NCBI GenBank assembly: GCA_903864375.1
Contig: CAIPFS010000174.1
Span: 1 to 7,600, forward strand
Source of the DNA: an uncultured Verrucomicrobiota bacterium
GTDB lineage: Bacteria; Verrucomicrobiota; Verrucomicrobiia; Limisphaerales; UBA9464
Length of the DNA stretch: 7,600 nt
Direction of reading: 5' to 3'
A program made the position numbers and the translations under genes. Shown piece by piece: positions 7,480 to 7,600 of this stretch. How positions within the stretch are numbered: position 1 is the first letter of the stretch; every line of letters begins with the position of its first letter. A model generated the notes under the pieces. The model saw only the letters and a program-made list of their open reading frames with translations, did not search any database and was not told the origin of the DNA.

Positions 7480-7600
7480 AGCCGGGATCGAGAGGCGAAG
7501 AGGGGGCACAGGATCAGCGTCGTCACGCGCTCGAATTCCTGCTGAAGAGGGTCCTCTTCATGGCCGAACAGGGCCCTGTGGGCGGGCTCCGCCGCCTCCG
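7476..7600 (-). CDS. recC: RecC, C-terminal 40 residues (5' end lies outside the window)
   Basis: On the minus strand a frame enters at 7598 and ends at TGA 7478-7476, giving 40 visible residues. They include HRALFGHEEDPLQQEF and the ending CPLFASRSRL. The pattern 'F...DPL..EF......CPLF' fits the tail of the RecC C-terminal domain. In E. coli RecC is the central scaffold that holds RecB and RecD, splits the duplex and recognises Chi. Support also comes from position: it sits directly upstream of recB on the same strand, its stop overlaps the recB ATG in an ATGA, and recC-recB-recD is the common gene order. Only the tail is visible, so Chi-contact residues cannot be judged. The operon promoter must lie further upstream, outside the window. 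Confidence 0.8.
   Translation of the reverse strand, partial: EAAEPAHRALFGHEEDPLQQEFERVTTLILCPLFASRSRL

Noticed and set aside
7477..7509. GTG at 7509 as the recB start, giving 10 more residues
   Set aside because: No Shine-Dalgarno is seen, it would overlap recC by 34 nt, and the added residues are not family-like. The ATG at 7479 gives the common ATGA coupling.
6763..7545. A 260-codon plus-strand open frame opposite the recB 5' end
   Set aside because: The complementary strand encodes RecB Walker A and following motifs. The plus-strand product is Gly/Pro/Arg-rich and matches no family I know.
1..7600. tRNA/rRNA genes, CRISPR arrays, insertion sequences, inverted-repeat ends, att sites
   Set aside because: Nearly every base is in a conserved coding frame. 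No spaced direct repeats, transposase motifs or tRNA-like cloverleaf sequences were seen by eye. A covariance-model scan could not be run.

Overview
This is a GC-rich bacterial window (roughly 60% G+C by eye) with almost no non-coding DNA. It holds two convergent blocks separated by 47 bp. The best taxonomic hint is the C-terminal segment of the left-hand protein. It looks like the small beta-rich 'YxLQxTTNL...FYR' domain that I associate with exported proteins of Verrucomicrobiota. A verrucomicrobial source, possibly a metagenome contig, is therefore my guess, but it is an inference from one domain.

Left block, plus strand, about 3-1952: one open reading frame that runs in from beyond the window edge. 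Its first 46 codons (3-140) are a fragment of a short-chain dehydrogenase/reductase (SDR), with the NNAG motif and the following helices. They join in frame to a vanadium-dependent haloperoxidase/PAP2-type acid phosphatase that keeps every active-site motif but lacks its usual N-terminus and signal peptide. The join is either a real deletion/recombination fusion or an assembly chimera. It is the most unusual thing in the window.

Right block, minus strand, 7600 down to 2000: the 3' end of recC, then complete recB and recD. The genes are packed as one translationally coupled operon. The recC stop overlaps the recB start as ATGA, and recD starts 7 nt inside recB behind a strong GGAGGT ribosome-binding site. 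Together they encode the RecBCD (exonuclease V) helicase-nuclease. RecB is the 3'-5' helicase plus nuclease, RecD the 5'-3' helicase, and RecC the scaffold that recognises Chi in characterised systems. The complex processes double-strand breaks for RecA-dependent recombination and degrades unprotected linear DNA such as phage DNA. All helicase and nuclease motifs are intact, so this is a conventional and probably functional locus.

I found no RNA genes, mobile elements, CRISPR arrays or long repeats. No stretch above 300 bp lacks a gene. I do not see an evident new biological system here. The SDR-haloperoxidase junction is the point to check first.
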